Of a stretch of DNA of 64,000 nucleotides, positions 7,975 to 19,100 are shown in pieces. This DNA comes from Chloroflexia bacterium SDU3-3 (GTDB taxonomy: Bacteria; Chloroflexota; Chloroflexia; Chloroflexales; Roseiflexaceae). The position numbers were made by a program, and so were the translations under genes. The notes beneath the pieces were generated by a model that was given only the letters and a program-made list of their open reading frames with translations, was not told where the DNA came from and did not search any database. The stretch spans positions 525,247-589,246 of the forward strand of contig WBOU01000001.1 of NCBI GenBank assembly GCA_009268125.1. The letters run 5' to 3'. Within the stretch, counting starts at the first letter, position 1. Each line of letters begins with the position of its first letter.

Positions 7975-8172
7975 TGCAAACCCGACATGCCGTGGTGCAA
8001 GCCCGACATGCCGTGGTGCAAGCCCGACATGCCGTGGTGCAAGCCCGACATGCCGTGGTGCAAGCCTGACATGCCGTGGTGCAAGCCCGACATGCCGTGG
8101 TGCAAGCCTGACATGCCGTGGTGCAAGCCTGACATGCCGTGGTGCAAGCCTGACATGCCGTGGTGCAAGCCC
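7975..8172. repeat. 21-bp tandem array, about 9.4 units (array 3)
   Basis: Nine full units and a partial unit of TGCAAGCCCGACATGCCG-TGG, with a C/T variant at one position. It follows a forward element A and is followed by a diverged element-A end (CCCATCCAGCGAAGATGC). Open frames through it (CKPDMPW repeated) are a by-product of the period. Confidence 0.95.
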
Positions 8173-8344
8173 AGCGGCCCCGCCCATCCAGCGAAGATGC
8201 TGCACATGATGGCTGGCCATAATCCGCACCGAAGCGGGAAGGCCCGAGCTAGGGCGGCGGCCTGGTTTTCTTCTAGAAAAAGCAGCCAGCGATATGCGCA
8301 TATCGCATAGTCTATTTGAGCCTTTGCGCTACATTGCGCCGCGC

Positions 8345-11300
8345 CTAGCCGAACTGGCTGCGGTAGGCCTGGGGCGAGCAGCCGACGTGCTTGCGGAACA
8401 TGCGCCCGAAGTAGCTGGCATCCTCGAAGCCGACCTGGGCGGCCACCTCGGAGATGCTGGAAGCCGAGCGCTCCAGCATGGCGCGGGCCTGGGCGATGCG
8501 GTAGCGGTTCAGGTACTCCCAGGGCGAGATGCCCAGCTCCTGCTGGAAGATGTGGGAGAGGTAGTTTTTGCTCACCCCTACCGCGTCGGCGATCTGCTGG
8601 CGGCTCAGGTCGCTGGCGTAGCGCTGCTGGATGTAGCCGACGGCGCGCTTGACCACCAGGCTGGTGGGGCGGGCCAGGTAGTCGCGCCCCGCTAGCTCGC
8701 CGCCCAGGGCCTGGGACAGCTCGTCGTCGCTGAGCAGGCCCTTGGTGTGGAAGGTCACGCGGGCGTGGTCGAGCCGCTGGATGTCGGCGCGGCTGAGCAT
8801 ATGTCCGCTGAGGATGATCACCGGGATCTGGCAGGTGCGCTCGCTGGCGCGGATGCGCTCAAGCACGGCAAAGCCATCGACATCGGGCATCATCAGGTCG
8901 AGCAGCACCAGGCTGGGCAGCTCGCCCGCTAGGAACTGCAGGGCGTGCTCGCCGCCCTCGACGCAGCGCACCGCCTGGCCGGGCAGAGCGCGAGCGATCA
9001 GGGCGGCGTAGTAGGCCCGCGTCTGGGCATCGTCGTCGACGATCAGGATGGGCCTGCCGCCCTCGGGGCGGTAGAGCGCGGCGATGGCCTCGGCCAGCGA
9101 GGCACCGCTGATCGGCTTGCTGATCACGCCGAGGGCGGCAGGCGCTGCCTCGTCGCCGCCGTAGAGCAGGAAGGGCAGCCGCGAGGCCTGCGGGCTGCGG
9201 CGCAGCTGCTCGATGATCTGCCAGTCGGCGGGCGCGGCGCGGGCCATGTCCCACGCGATGGCGGCGGGGCGCACCTGGGCCAGCGCCGCCGCCACATCCT
9301 GGCCCTCGCCCAGCTGGGCTAGCGCCAGCCCGCGTAGCTCGCAGAGCGCGGCCAGCGCGGCGGGCGGCGCGGCGCTGGAGAGCAGCAGCACGGCGGCGCA
9401 GTCGGGCTGGGGCGCGGCGGGCTGCCCCGAGAGGCTGGGCAGCGGCAGGGAGATGTGGAAGGTGCTGCCCTGGCCGGGCTGGCTCTCCAGCGTGATCGTG
9501 CCCTGGTGCAGCGCCACCAGCCGCCGCGTGATCGAGAGGCCCAGGCCGATGCCCTGGGGCCGCACGTCGTCGCGCGCGGCGGTGACGAACGGCTCGAAGA
9601 TGCGCCCCTGCATGTCGCTGGCGATCCCCGCGCCGGTGTCGCGCACCCACAGGTGCAGGTGCGGCGGCGCAAGCTCGGCCCCCAGCGTGATCTGGCCGCG
9701 CTCGGTGAACTTCTGGGCATTGGAGAGCAGATTCAGCAGCACCTGGCGCAGCCGCAGCGGGTCGGCCTGGATGGCGGGCAGCGCAGGCGGCAGGTCAAGG
9801 TGGTACTCCACGCCAGCACCCTGGTGGCCGGTGGCGCTCTGGAACACCTCGGCCAGGAAGGCGCGGGTGTCCACCAGCTCGGGGAACAGGTCGAGCGCGC
9901 CGATCTCGGCCCGCGAGAGGTCGAGCAGGTCGTTGATCAGGCGGATGAGATGCTGGCCGCTGGCCGAGATGCGCTGGATATCGCGCAGCAGCTCGGGCGG
10001 CAGGTCGACGCCGTAGGGGTTCGGCGCGTCAAGCGCGGCCTGGCTGTAGCCCAGGATGACGTTGAGCGGGGCGCGCAGCTCGTGGCTGACGTTGGCCAGC
10101 AGCCGCGTCTTCAGCAGGTCGGCGCGCTCGGCGGCGGCGCGGGCGCGCAGGGCCTCGTCGTACAGCTCGGCGTTGCGCAGGGCCACGCCCAGCTGGTCGG
10201 CCAGCGACTGCAGGCCCGCCAGGGTCTGGCGCGACTCCTGGGTGATGCGGCGGCTGTGCAGGTCGATCAGGCCCAGCAGCCGCCCGCCGAAGCGGATGGG
10301 CAGCAGCACGCGCGAGCGGGTCTGCGGCCAGCTGGGGTCGGGCGCGAAGCGGTGGCTGTGGCGGGTGTCGGCGATGAAGATCGGCCTGCCCTGGCGCAGC
10401 GCCTCGGCGGGCAGCTCGCCGCCCACGGCATCCACGCGGGCCTCGGCCCCATCGGGCAGCGCGGCCACCAGGGTGCGCTCGCGCTCGCGCCAGTGGAACA
10501 GCAGGCACATGTCGTAGCCGTAGCTGGCGCGGATGATGTCGGCCAGCTCGTGCGAGAGCTGGCGCGGGTCGAGGATGCTGCCGATGCGCTGGCTGATCGC
10601 CAGGCTGGCCTGGAGCTGGGCCAGCTGCTGGGTGTCCTTCTGATGGTTCACGCCCACCAGCCTATCCGGCAGCGAGGCGATCTCGGTCAGCTTGTGCAGG
10701 CCCACCTCGGCCACATTGTCGAGCGTCACCAGGCGTGGGTTATAGTCAAGATGGGGAGGAAGCTGCTCGCCCCTGGCGGCGCGGCAGGCCGCATCCACCG
10801 CCTGCGCGCCCAGGTCGGCGGCGGAGGTCTCGACCGTGGCGACCAGGCTGCCCTCGGCCACCGCGCTGAGCGCCGCCGGGTCGCCGTTGATGCCAGCGAT
10901 CGGCGGGCGGGGCAGGCCCAGCTCGCGCAGGGCGTCGCGCGCGGCCAGCGCCAGCGAGTCCGACAGGCCGATGATGGCGTGCGCAGGGGCGCGCATGTCG
11001 CGCAGGGCGGGCACGATCTGGCCGTAGGCTCGGCTGTAGCGCCAGGCGCTGGGGATGTGGGTCAGGCGCGCGCGCGGGTAACTGGCCACCAGATCCTGCA
11101 GGCCGCTGAGGCGGCTGCGGCCATCCTCGCCGTGCTGGGCCAGGCCGCCGCCCACCGCCACCACATGCCCGGCGTAGCCCACCAGGCCCAGCATATGCGC
11201 GCCGATCATCTGGCCGATCTCGTAGAAGCCGCGCGGCGAGACGCACAGCGGGTGGCGCACGTCGGTCTCGGTCAGGTGGATGACGGGGATGCCGTAGCTG

Positions 11301-11548
11301 ACGATGCGCAGGGCCAGCGCGTCGGGCATGTAGGCGCAGATCAGCGCGTCCAGATCCTGGGCCAGCAGCTCCTCTAGCAGCTCCTCGTGCTCCTCGTCGC
11401 GGATGCGGGACGAGTGGCCGATGTCGATGGGGATGAGCTGGGCCTGGGCCTGCGCGGCGCGCTGATAGACCGCCTCGCGCACCTGCACCCAGTAGGGATC
11501 CGCCGTCCCGATGCGCGCGCCAATTCGCAGCATGTGTGTCACAGCCAC
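8345..11548 (-). CDS. Soluble hybrid sensor kinase: sugar-binding-protein-like domain, GAF, HisKA/HATPase, receiver, AraC HTH
   Basis: 1067 residues with no signal peptide or TM. Order: LacI/periplasmic-binding-protein-like ligand domain (about 5-295), linker, GAF (about 330-470), HisKA with His489 in LANVSHELRAPLNVILGYS, HATPase (DTGAGIASDMQGRIFEPF, GIGLGLSITRRLV), a degenerate receiver-like segment (about 730-840), a true receiver with Asp884 in VLLDLMMPDVDGF, and an AraC HTH (about 960-1067; SRQQIADAVGVSKNYLSHIF). This puts ligand sensing, phosphotransfer and DNA binding in one cytoplasmic protein. Ligand and targets are unknown; a sugar is the family-based guess. GTG start at 11548 has GGAG eight bases upstream; ATG 11533 is an alternative. 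It is monocistronic. Confidence 0.85.
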   Translation of the reverse strand: MAVTHMLRIGARIGTADPYWVQVREAVYQRAAQAQAQLIPIDIGHSSRIRDEEHEELLEELLAQDLDALICAYMPDALALRIVSYGIPVIHLTETDVRHPLCVSPRGFYEIGQMIGAHMLGLVGYAGHVVAVGGGLAQHGEDGRSRLSGLQDLVASYPRARLTHIPSAWRYSRAYGQIVPALRDMRAPAHAIIGLSDSLALAARDALRELGLPRPPIAGINGDPAALSAVAEGSLVATVETSAADLGAQAVDAACRAARGEQLPPHLDYNPRLVTLDNVAEVGLHKLTEIASLPDRLVGVNHQKDTQQLAQLQASLAISQRIGSILDPRQLSHELADIIRASYGYDMCLLFHWRERERTLVAALPDGAEARVDAVGGELPAEALRQGRPIFIADTRHSHRFAPDPSWPQTRSRVLLPIRFGGRLLGLIDLHSRRITQESRQTLAGLQSLADQLGVALRNAELYDEALRARAAAERADLLKTRLLANVSHELRAPLNVILGYSQAALDAPNPYGVDLPPELLRDIQRISASGQHLIRLINDLLDLSRAEIGALDLFPELVDTRAFLAEVFQSATGHQGAGVEYHLDLPPALPAIQADPLRLRQVLLNLLSNAQKFTERGQITLGAELAPPHLHLWVRDTGAGIASDMQGRIFEPFVTAARDDVRPQGIGLGLSITRRLVALHQGTITLESQPGQGSTFHISLPLPSLSGQPAAPQPDCAAVLLLSSAAPPAALAALCELRGLALAQLGEGQDVAAALAQVRPAAIAWDMARAAPADWQIIEQLRRSPQASRLPFLLYGGDEAAPAALGVISKPISGASLAEAIAALYRPEGGRPILIVDDDAQTRAYYAALIARALPGQAVRCVEGGEHALQFLAGELPSLVLLDLMMPDVDGFAVLERIRASERTCQIPVIILSGHMLSRADIQRLDHARVTFHTKGLLSDDELSQALGGELAGRDYLARPTSLVVKRAVGYIQQRYASDLSRQQIADAVGVSKNYLSHIFQQELGISPWEYLNRYRIAQARAMLERSASSISEVAAQVGFEDASYFGRMFRKHVGCSPQAYRSQFG

Positions 11549-11878
11549 CTCCCACGCTCCTGCACCGCCGCAGTGGCAACAATGCCTATAGTTTGCGCCA
11601 AAAAGTATTGTTTTGTCAGCGCTATGATAGTACAGGTTGGGGCAAAAGCAAAGGGGCGGGGGAAGACCGATTTACCACGAAGACGCGAAGGCTCCAAGGG
11701 AGCGAAAGAACCATTGGAGAGAAAAGAGATTATTAGGAAAGCGCTGGGATAATCGTGTCGTTCACTCCTTCAAATCTTTATTCCCTTGGCGCCCTGGAGT
11801 CTTGGTGGTAAAAAATCTGCGGCCCTGCCGAGCTATGGTACAATGCCCGCGCGAACATCCGCCACACCCCGAGGCCCT
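11549..11878. repeat. Intergenic gap with an inverted pair of element B
   Basis: TTTACCACGAAGACGCGAAG plus GCTCCAAGGGAGCGAAAG (about 11669-11707) and, inverted, CCCTTGGCGCCCTGGAGTCT plus TGGTGGTAAAAAATCTGCGG (about 11783-11823). The two could pair as long arms over an 80-bp loop. GGTACAATG (11828-11836) is a possible -10 region for the next gene. No gene is seen. Confidence 0.7.
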
Positions 11879-12619
11879 ATGAAGCAGCAGATCGCTCGAC
11901 TCCTCACCCGCCAGAACCTCATGATCCTCGGCTTCTTCCCGATCGTCATCTTCGCGCTGGGCATGGACTCGCGCTATGTGCTAGAGCGCGGCGTGGCCGG
12001 GCAGATCTACAGCAACCTGGCCGCGCCCTTCTACATGCTGCTGGTGCTGTTCGCGCTGCGCCCCGAGCAGCGGCTGATGGCCGTGGTGTTCGTGCCCTTC
12101 TCGGCCCTGGGCGAGTACATCTTCAGCCTCGTGTTCCAGCTCTACCGCTACACCGCGGGCGAGGTGCCCTTCTACGTGCCCTTTGGCCACGCCATCCTGT
12201 TCAGCACCGGCCTGCTGATCGCCGACACGCCGCTGGTGCGCCGCCACGAGCAGGCCGTGAAGCGCGGGCTGCTGGCCTTCCACGGCGGGCTGTTCGCCGT
12301 GGCGCTGCTGGCCTGGGGCGACACGCTGAGCGCGCTGTTCGGGCTGGTGTTCCTGGCCCTGATGCGGCGCAAGGGCGCGCGCCCGCTCTACCTGATCATG
12401 GGCGTGCTGGTGCTCTACATCGAGGTGGTGGGCACCCAGCTGGGCTGCTGGGCCTGGGCCGCCAACCCATGGGGCGCGCTGCACACCACCAACCCGCCAG
12501 TGGGCGCGTTCGTGTGCTACGTGATCGCCGATGTGCTGGTGATCAAGATCGCGCGGCGGCTGGCGGGCGCGTGGGCCAGGCTGCGGCCCGCCGTGGCGCG
12601 AGCCGGGGGCGAGGTGTAA
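11879..12619 (+). CDS. Polytopic membrane protein of unknown function
   Basis: 246 residues, about seven hydrophobic segments beginning NLMILGFFPIVIFALGMD and including FYMLLVLFALRP, LFAVALLAWGDTLSALFGLV and PLYLIMGVLVLYIEVVGTQ, with short charged loops. The motif EVPFYVPFGHAILFSTG carries a histidine in a predicted membrane segment. I do not recognise the family. ATG 11879 gives a normal membrane-protein start; upstream frame sequence is element B. The preceding gene is on the other strand and the next is the RHS gene more than 500 bp away, so it stands alone. Confidence 0.75.
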   Translation: MKQQIARLLTRQNLMILGFFPIVIFALGMDSRYVLERGVAGQIYSNLAAPFYMLLVLFALRPEQRLMAVVFVPFSALGEYIFSLVFQLYRYTAGEVPFYVPFGHAILFSTGLLIADTPLVRRHEQAVKRGLLAFHGGLFAVALLAWGDTLSALFGLVFLALMRRKGARPLYLIMGVLVLYIEVVGTQLGCWAWAANPWGALHTTNPPVGAFVCYVIADVLVIKIARRLAGAWARLRPAVARAGGEV

Positions 12620-13155
12620 GCGAGCTGACAGCATCGATCTGGTGCATGTCCGCCGACAGCATACGCAAGTGGCCCGATACAGGGGCGGTGTGCAGCTGCG
12701 TCTGTCCTCGACCCTCTTGGCCGCCACACTGCTTGGAACATCCCCTTAGCAACTCACGGATTTGGATCGCGGGAGACATCACCTCAGCAAAGCATAGCGC
12801 TTTGACGACCCCAAGATTGTGTTAGGTCGAGAAGATGGCGTCCTCTATTACTAGTTGTATTTCCTAGATAGTTTGAGATTTTTTCTCTCCTCTGCCATAC
12901 CTTCGGTCAAAATTTTTTAATAATTACGCCTACTCATAACATTTGAATGCATTCAAAATATACCTTCTGCTCTCTCATATAATCTTCATATATAGATAGT
13001 GGTTAAAAAACTCTTTATATAATAATACCTAACGAAAGAAAACCCGTTGATTGACGAAACGCATTGCTATGATTAAAATGCAGTCCTCTTTTTGGAATTC
13101 TTAACGTTCCACCCTTGGAACGAGCATGTATTCCCTTAACATTTCATGAGGATGT
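12620..13155. other. Gap with AT-rich leader upstream of the RHS gene
   Basis: The first 190 bp are GC-rich with no convincing ORF. From about 12830 the sequence turns AT-rich up to the RHS start. It contains TATAAT (12978-12983) without a well-placed -35 and a 16-bp perfect palindrome (12942-12957). GAGGAT at 13148-13153 is the ribosome site for the RHS gene. The composition contrasts sharply with flanking coding DNA, as does the RHS toxin tip. Confidence 0.6.
12942..12957. promoter_or_regulatory. 16-bp perfect palindrome, possible operator of the RHS gene
   Basis: TTTGAATGCATTCAAA is self-complementary over all 16 bases. It lies 20 bp upstream of the TATAAT at 12978 and about 200 bp upstream of the RHS start. 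A dimeric repressor or activator site is inferred; no second copy was noticed in the window. Confidence 0.4.
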
Positions 13156-16100
13156 ATGTTCTCCCACCCCCAGCTCGCGCGGCTAATCGCGCGGCTCGTT
13201 ACGGCCTCGCTGCTGCTTGGCAGCGTCCCGGCCCACGCCGCGCCCAGCACACCATATCCCATCACACCCATCCAGTCGCCCATCCTCAATACCCCTTGGG
13301 CGCCCGCACCTCCGGTGGCTGCGCGTCCCGCCATCCAGGGCGCGCCTGCGCTTACCCTGCCCGCGCTGACCACCACCATCGCCACATCCAGCCAAGTGGT
13401 CACGCAAGGTGAAACAATCACCGTGACCGTCACGGTAGAAAATACCGCCACTGTCGCTGGCTCCAATATCGCCACGGCGCTGACGCTGCCGAGCGGCGTG
13501 ACCGTGCTGGATGCGCCCGGTGGCCAGATCGCCACTGGCCAGATCAACTGGCTCACACCCCAGCTCGCCGGCCAGGCTAGCACCAGCTACACCGCCCAGC
13601 TCGCCGTCAGCGGTGCACTTCCCGATGACGCGCTGTTGCTACGCGCCGCCACCACCGCCACCGGCGTGGTCAACGCCGCCACCGCCATGGGCGGCGCGGT
13701 GCTCGACCCCACCGTGGCACTGCCCAAGGCCACGGTCTCCAGCAGCCGCGCCGCCGTGGTGAGCGCGCCCGCCGCCCGCCTGCGCGTGGATGTGCCCGCC
13801 CAGGCGCTGCCAGACGCCACGGTGGTCGTCACCGACGCCACGCTCACCCAAAGCGCCACAGCCGACACCACCGTCAACGGTCGCCAGAGCTTTGGCCGCT
13901 TCACCTTCAGCATCGGCGGCAGCGCCACGCCGCGGGCGCTCACCAGCCCGGCGACGATCTCGCTGCGCTACACCGATGCCCAGCTGGCCGCGCTCCAGCT
14001 GCGTGAGAGTGATATCGCGCTCTTCCACTACGATACGGCAACGGATTCCTGGCAGGCGCTCAGCACCAGCCTGAACGCAGAGACGCAGACGCTGAGCGCG
14101 CAGGCCGATGAGACCGGCACCTTCGCCTTTGCCAACAGCACCTCGCCGTCGGCAGCCTACGTGCCCTCGCTCAAGAGCTTCCAGACCAGCCTCTACACCG
14201 GCGCGGCCTCGTACTCCTACCCCATCGAGCTGCCCGCCGGGCCGGGCGGCCTCAAGCCCGCCGTCAGCCTCTCCTACTCCAGCGCCGCGACCGACGGCCC
14301 CGGCGGCAACCGCGCCAAAGCCCAGGCGGGCTGGGTCGGCAAGGGCTGGAGCCTGAGCGCCGACGGCTCGATCTCGCGCAACAAGAGCCTCAGCTCCTCG
14401 CCTGGCCAGTGGGATCACTTCTCGGTGGTCTTCGCCGGGCAGTCGTTCGATATTGTGCGCGGCGAACTGATCGCGCCGAACACCGACTATGGCAACACCG
14501 CCGCGCTAGACCAGTGGACATGGCACGCCACCGACGAGAACTTCTCGCGCGTGCGGGCAGTCTACACCGGCAGCACCACCTACAGCGCCACCGACCCCGA
14601 TGGCACGCCCATCCAGACCAGCTACCCGAACTACAGCTGGTATGTGTGGACGAAGGATGGCACCCGCTACGAGTTCGCCCAGGCGCTCTGGAACAGCGAT
14701 GACCAGCAGACCTACCAGGCCTACAAGTGGCAGCTCACCAAGGTTGTCGATACGCACGGCAATGCGATTGTCTACCACTACAAGACCGACGCAGACAACC
14801 TGAACATTGGGCGCTATGTTTTGCCGATGCAGTACGCCAGCGTGCTCGATCAGATCATCTGGGGCTTCGACGGCGCGACGCCTGGCACCGGTACCGCGCG
14901 CTACACGCTGGATTTCACCTCATCTGACCGCAGCCCGCTCGGCGTGGATACCAAATGGGAGTTCCCGAGAACTTCCGATACTGACCGACGCTGGGAAACT
15001 GCCACCATCCACGAGGTGTACAAGCTGGATGCGATCACGCTCTCAACCCGCGCGTCGGGGACAAGCAGCGCGACGCCGATCATGCAGTACCGCCTGCGCT
15101 ACGCCGCGCCGAGCACCACCACGGCCCGCCAGCCCGAGGCCGATGTGAGCGTCTACAGCGACGTGCGCGACTCGGATGGGCCGCAGGCCACGCTGACCCT
15201 GGCGGGCATCCGCAAGGTCGGGCGCGACGAGATCGCGAGCAACGCCAGCACGTTCCAGCTGCCCGAGATGACCTTCCGCTACGGCCAGCCCTACGGCCCC
15301 AACCTCGGTCCGGTGCCTGGGGCCAACCGCCTGCGCTCGGTTGACACCGGACAGGGCGGCAAGATCACCTTCAGCTACGAGCCGGTGTGGACCGAGGAGA
15401 CCTACCGCAGCTACCCCGGCTACACCGCCACGCAGCAGCAGAATGACTCCAGCGCGCTGTACCTCAACTACCACCGCGTCAGCTCCATCCTGCGCGAGTA
15501 CACCAGCAACCAGCCCTACCCCAAGTTTTCGCTGAGCACCTACAGCTATACGCAGCCCGCCATCAACGATATCCAGGTGGCCGCCACCGTGGCGTTTGCC
15601 ACCTACGCCCCTAGCGGCAATGGCAACGTGGACACGCTGGCACAGGGCGAGAAGCGCGAGTTCCGCGGCCACGCCCAGGTTACCGAGCGCACCTACGACG
15701 GCGCAACGGCGGACGCGGGCGCGTTGATGCAGACCGTGAACCACTGGTTCTACCAGGGGTCATCCAGCGGCGACGCGACCGCCGACCCGATGGGCCGCTG
15801 CGGCCCGGTGCGGCAGAATGGGCTGATCGATGAGACCTCGGCCTGCTTCCAGAACATGGTCCGCTACGAGACCTGGAAGGGGCGCGAGTACAAGACCGAG
15901 GTGCCGTCCGATGGTTTGATCAAGCGCACCGAGCACACCTTCGCCCGTGAGGAACTGTCCTTCTTCGGCAGCGACGCCTCGGTCGCCAACGCCGCAAACC
16001 TGAGCAACAACTACCGCCGCGCAGGTCTCTGGCGCGCCTTCTCCTACGAGAGCGCCACCACCGAGTCGACGTTCACCACAGGCAGCAGCCCGCTGACTCA

Positions 16101-19100
16101 GAGCAAGACCACAGAGTATGTCTACGATCCAACCCTGCAAGATGGCGGTGCGCAATATGGCAATGTCACCAAGACCATTGAGTCAGTCAATGGTGCGCGT
16201 GTTCGCACTACGCAGCAGTGGTATGCGACCTATGTCACCGACAGCAGCTACATTGTGGATCGCTCCTGGCAGACCTTAATCCTGGACCCGCAAAACAACT
16301 GGCTGGCGCTGACCGATACGTTCTACGACAATGTCACCTCGCCTTTTGCACTCCAAGGCCGCGGCGAAGTGCAGCGCACAACCAAGGTGCTTCTGGCTCC
16401 AGGGGCCTCCAACGCAAATCCGCCTATCGGCCATGTGCCTGCGACGGATACGATCATCACCTACGATGCCTATGGCAATCAGACCAGCGCCACATCCTAT
16501 AGCGACTATGGCTGGCGGCAGTACGATCTGACCACCAAGGTGCACACCTTCAACACCCGGGCCTACCCGCCAACTGAGGCGACCGCCCGCACAACAACGA
16601 CCACCTACGACAGCGCCTTCCACACCTTCCCGACCAGCATGACCAGCCCGAGCGTGGGCGGGGCGGCCCCGCTGATCACCCAGGCGGTCTACGACTATGG
16701 CATGGGCACGCTGCTGGGCGTGGCCAGCCCCGATGGCACCGCCGCCGACCTGGCGCGCTGCGCCACCGGCGTGAGCAGCCCGATCACCAGCGCGGTGACA
16801 TGCGCCCGCTACGACCAGTTTGGCCGCATGATCGCCCTGATCAAGCCGGGTGACACTGCGTCGCAGCCGACCGAGGCGCTGGAGTACCACGACCAGGAGA
16901 TCCCCTTCCGCTACACGCGCATCCAGCGCGCGGGCACCGACACCCGCATCAGCCACCAGTACTACGATGGCGCGGGCAACCTCATTCAGACCAAGCAGGA
17001 GAGCGATAACCCCGCGACCGCAGGCATCGACAGCGTGGTGGTAGACAAGCTCTACGACGGCCTGGGCCGTGCGACGCGCGAGTACCAGCCCTACTATGTG
17101 GCGGGTGTGGACAGCACCTACAGCACGCTGCGCGGCTCGCAGCCCTACTCGACGACCACCACCTTTGACTCGCTCGGTCGGACAACCCAGGTGGCCTCAC
17201 CCTCAGGGACCACAGCCTATCACTATGATCTCTACACCGATGCACATGGGAATGTGCTGAACTATGCTGATACCATTGATGCGAATCGGCACCGCAGCAC
17301 GCAGTTCTATGATGCATCTGGGCGGCTGATGCAGGTCAACGAGATTGTTGGCAACTGCGCCAACACACAGTACTGGAACAACGCCTACACCTGCGCTTCC
17401 ACCAGCAATCCCTCGCCGTGGGTGGTCAACGCCACCACCACCTACAGCTACGACGCGCTCGACCAGCTGATCGGCGTGCTGGACGCGCAGGGCAACGCCA
17501 CCAGCATCCAGTACGACACGCTGGGCCACAAGACCGCGATGAGCGACCCCGACATGGGCGTGTGGTCCTACGCCTACAATGCCACCGGGACGCTTGAGCA
17601 TCAGACCGACGCCAAGGGCCAGATCACCTGCCTCTACTACGATGAGCAGGACCGCCTGCGCGGCAAGAGCGATGTGGCCAGCCTGCCCTGCCCCAGCGCG
17701 CCGACCAGCGTGCGCTACGCCTACGACACCGATCTGGATGGCGACGCCGTGGCCTTCGGCAAGGGCCAGCGCCTCTCGATGGAGACCATCGGCGGCGAGC
17801 GGACCGACTGGCAGTACGACGCGCGCGGGCGCAAGACCGGCGCGACCCACACCATTGACGGGCAGACCACCAGCTTCGGCTGGGCCTACGACAGCGGCGA
17901 CCGGCTGACAAACATCACCTACCCCTCGGTGAATGGCGCGGCCCCCGAGGTGGTGACCTACGGCTACGATGCGGGCTGGCGTCCCATCAGCCTCCAGTCG
18001 AACCGCAGCGGCGCGCAGCCCTACGTGGCCAGCACGCAGTACACCGCTGCCGATGCGACCGACCAGTGGACGCTGGGCAACGGTCTGACCCAGGACTGGA
18101 GCTACGACCCCGCGACGCTGCGCCTCACCCATGTGCAGGTAGGCACCAGCGGCATCCTCGACCGCAGCTACACCTACGACGCCGTTGGGAACATCACGAC
18201 CATCCACGACGGCGTGGCGAATGAGACCCAGGGCTTCGGCTACGACGACCGCGACCGCCTCATCTGCGCCTCGACGATCAACCCCACGCGCTGCACGACG
18301 CCCCAGGTGGCCTTTGGCCTGCGGAGCGCCACGCCATCGTCGCCCCAGCTGGCGGCGGTCGGGAAGCTGGCGCAGCGCGTCGGCGCAGCCGAGCGCACCA
18401 GCTCGATCCGCGAGCGCATCGGCGCAGCCGAGATCGCGATCCTGACCCGCCGCGATGAGGCCGGGGCGCAATTTGGGCAGCAGGATGCGGCATCTGTGGA
18501 AAATGCACAGCAGGAGAGCGCCCGAAACACCGCAGTCGAGCGCGCCATCCAGCCAGCCACCGCGCAGCGCTCGAACTACTGGAACTACAGCCCCGAGTCG
18601 CCCTACACCCAGATCAGCACGGGCACGCTGAGCAGCATCGCGCGCTATCAGACTGGCCCCTGCGCCTACAGCGGCGGCGCACCGTGCCGCTTCGACACGC
18701 GCACGTTCTTCACCATGTCGAATGGACAGGTGGTCGAGAGCATCACCGCCTACGGCCGTATCTGGAACTATGACGCCAATACGCTCGCCGCATGGGGAAG
18801 CGATAACGGCAAGCTGCTGACCAACATCGCCCGCTTCCAGCAGGCCAACGGCGGCCCCTGCGCCGCAGGCCAGACCTGCGTGCTCGATACGCGCATGTTC
18901 TTCCTGACCTCAACTGGCCAGCGTGTCGAGAGCATCACCGCCTATGGCAAGGGCTACAATTATTATGTCGACACAGGCGCTGCCTATGGCACCCTTGGGT
19001 TCAGCCTAAGCTCGGTGGCGCGCTACTATAGCAGCGCCAACGGCTCGCCAAACGACCCATGCGAGTTCGCAGCCAGTGCGGCAAGCTGCGTGTTCGACTC

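Noticed and set aside
7910..8310. CKPDMPW / CRGASPT repeat ORFs
   Set aside because: Same artefact from array 3; three frames and both strands are open equally.
9455..11377. 640-codon plus-strand open frame
   Set aside because: It is antisense to the hybrid kinase, low in hydrophobic pattern and full of Gly/Gln/Arg/His runs typical of the complement of high-GC coding DNA; the minus-strand frame has unmistakable kinase and AraC motifs.
12469..12825. 118-codon plus-strand ORF after the membrane protein
   Set aside because: It begins inside the membrane protein gene in another frame and shows no protein-like pattern in its second half.
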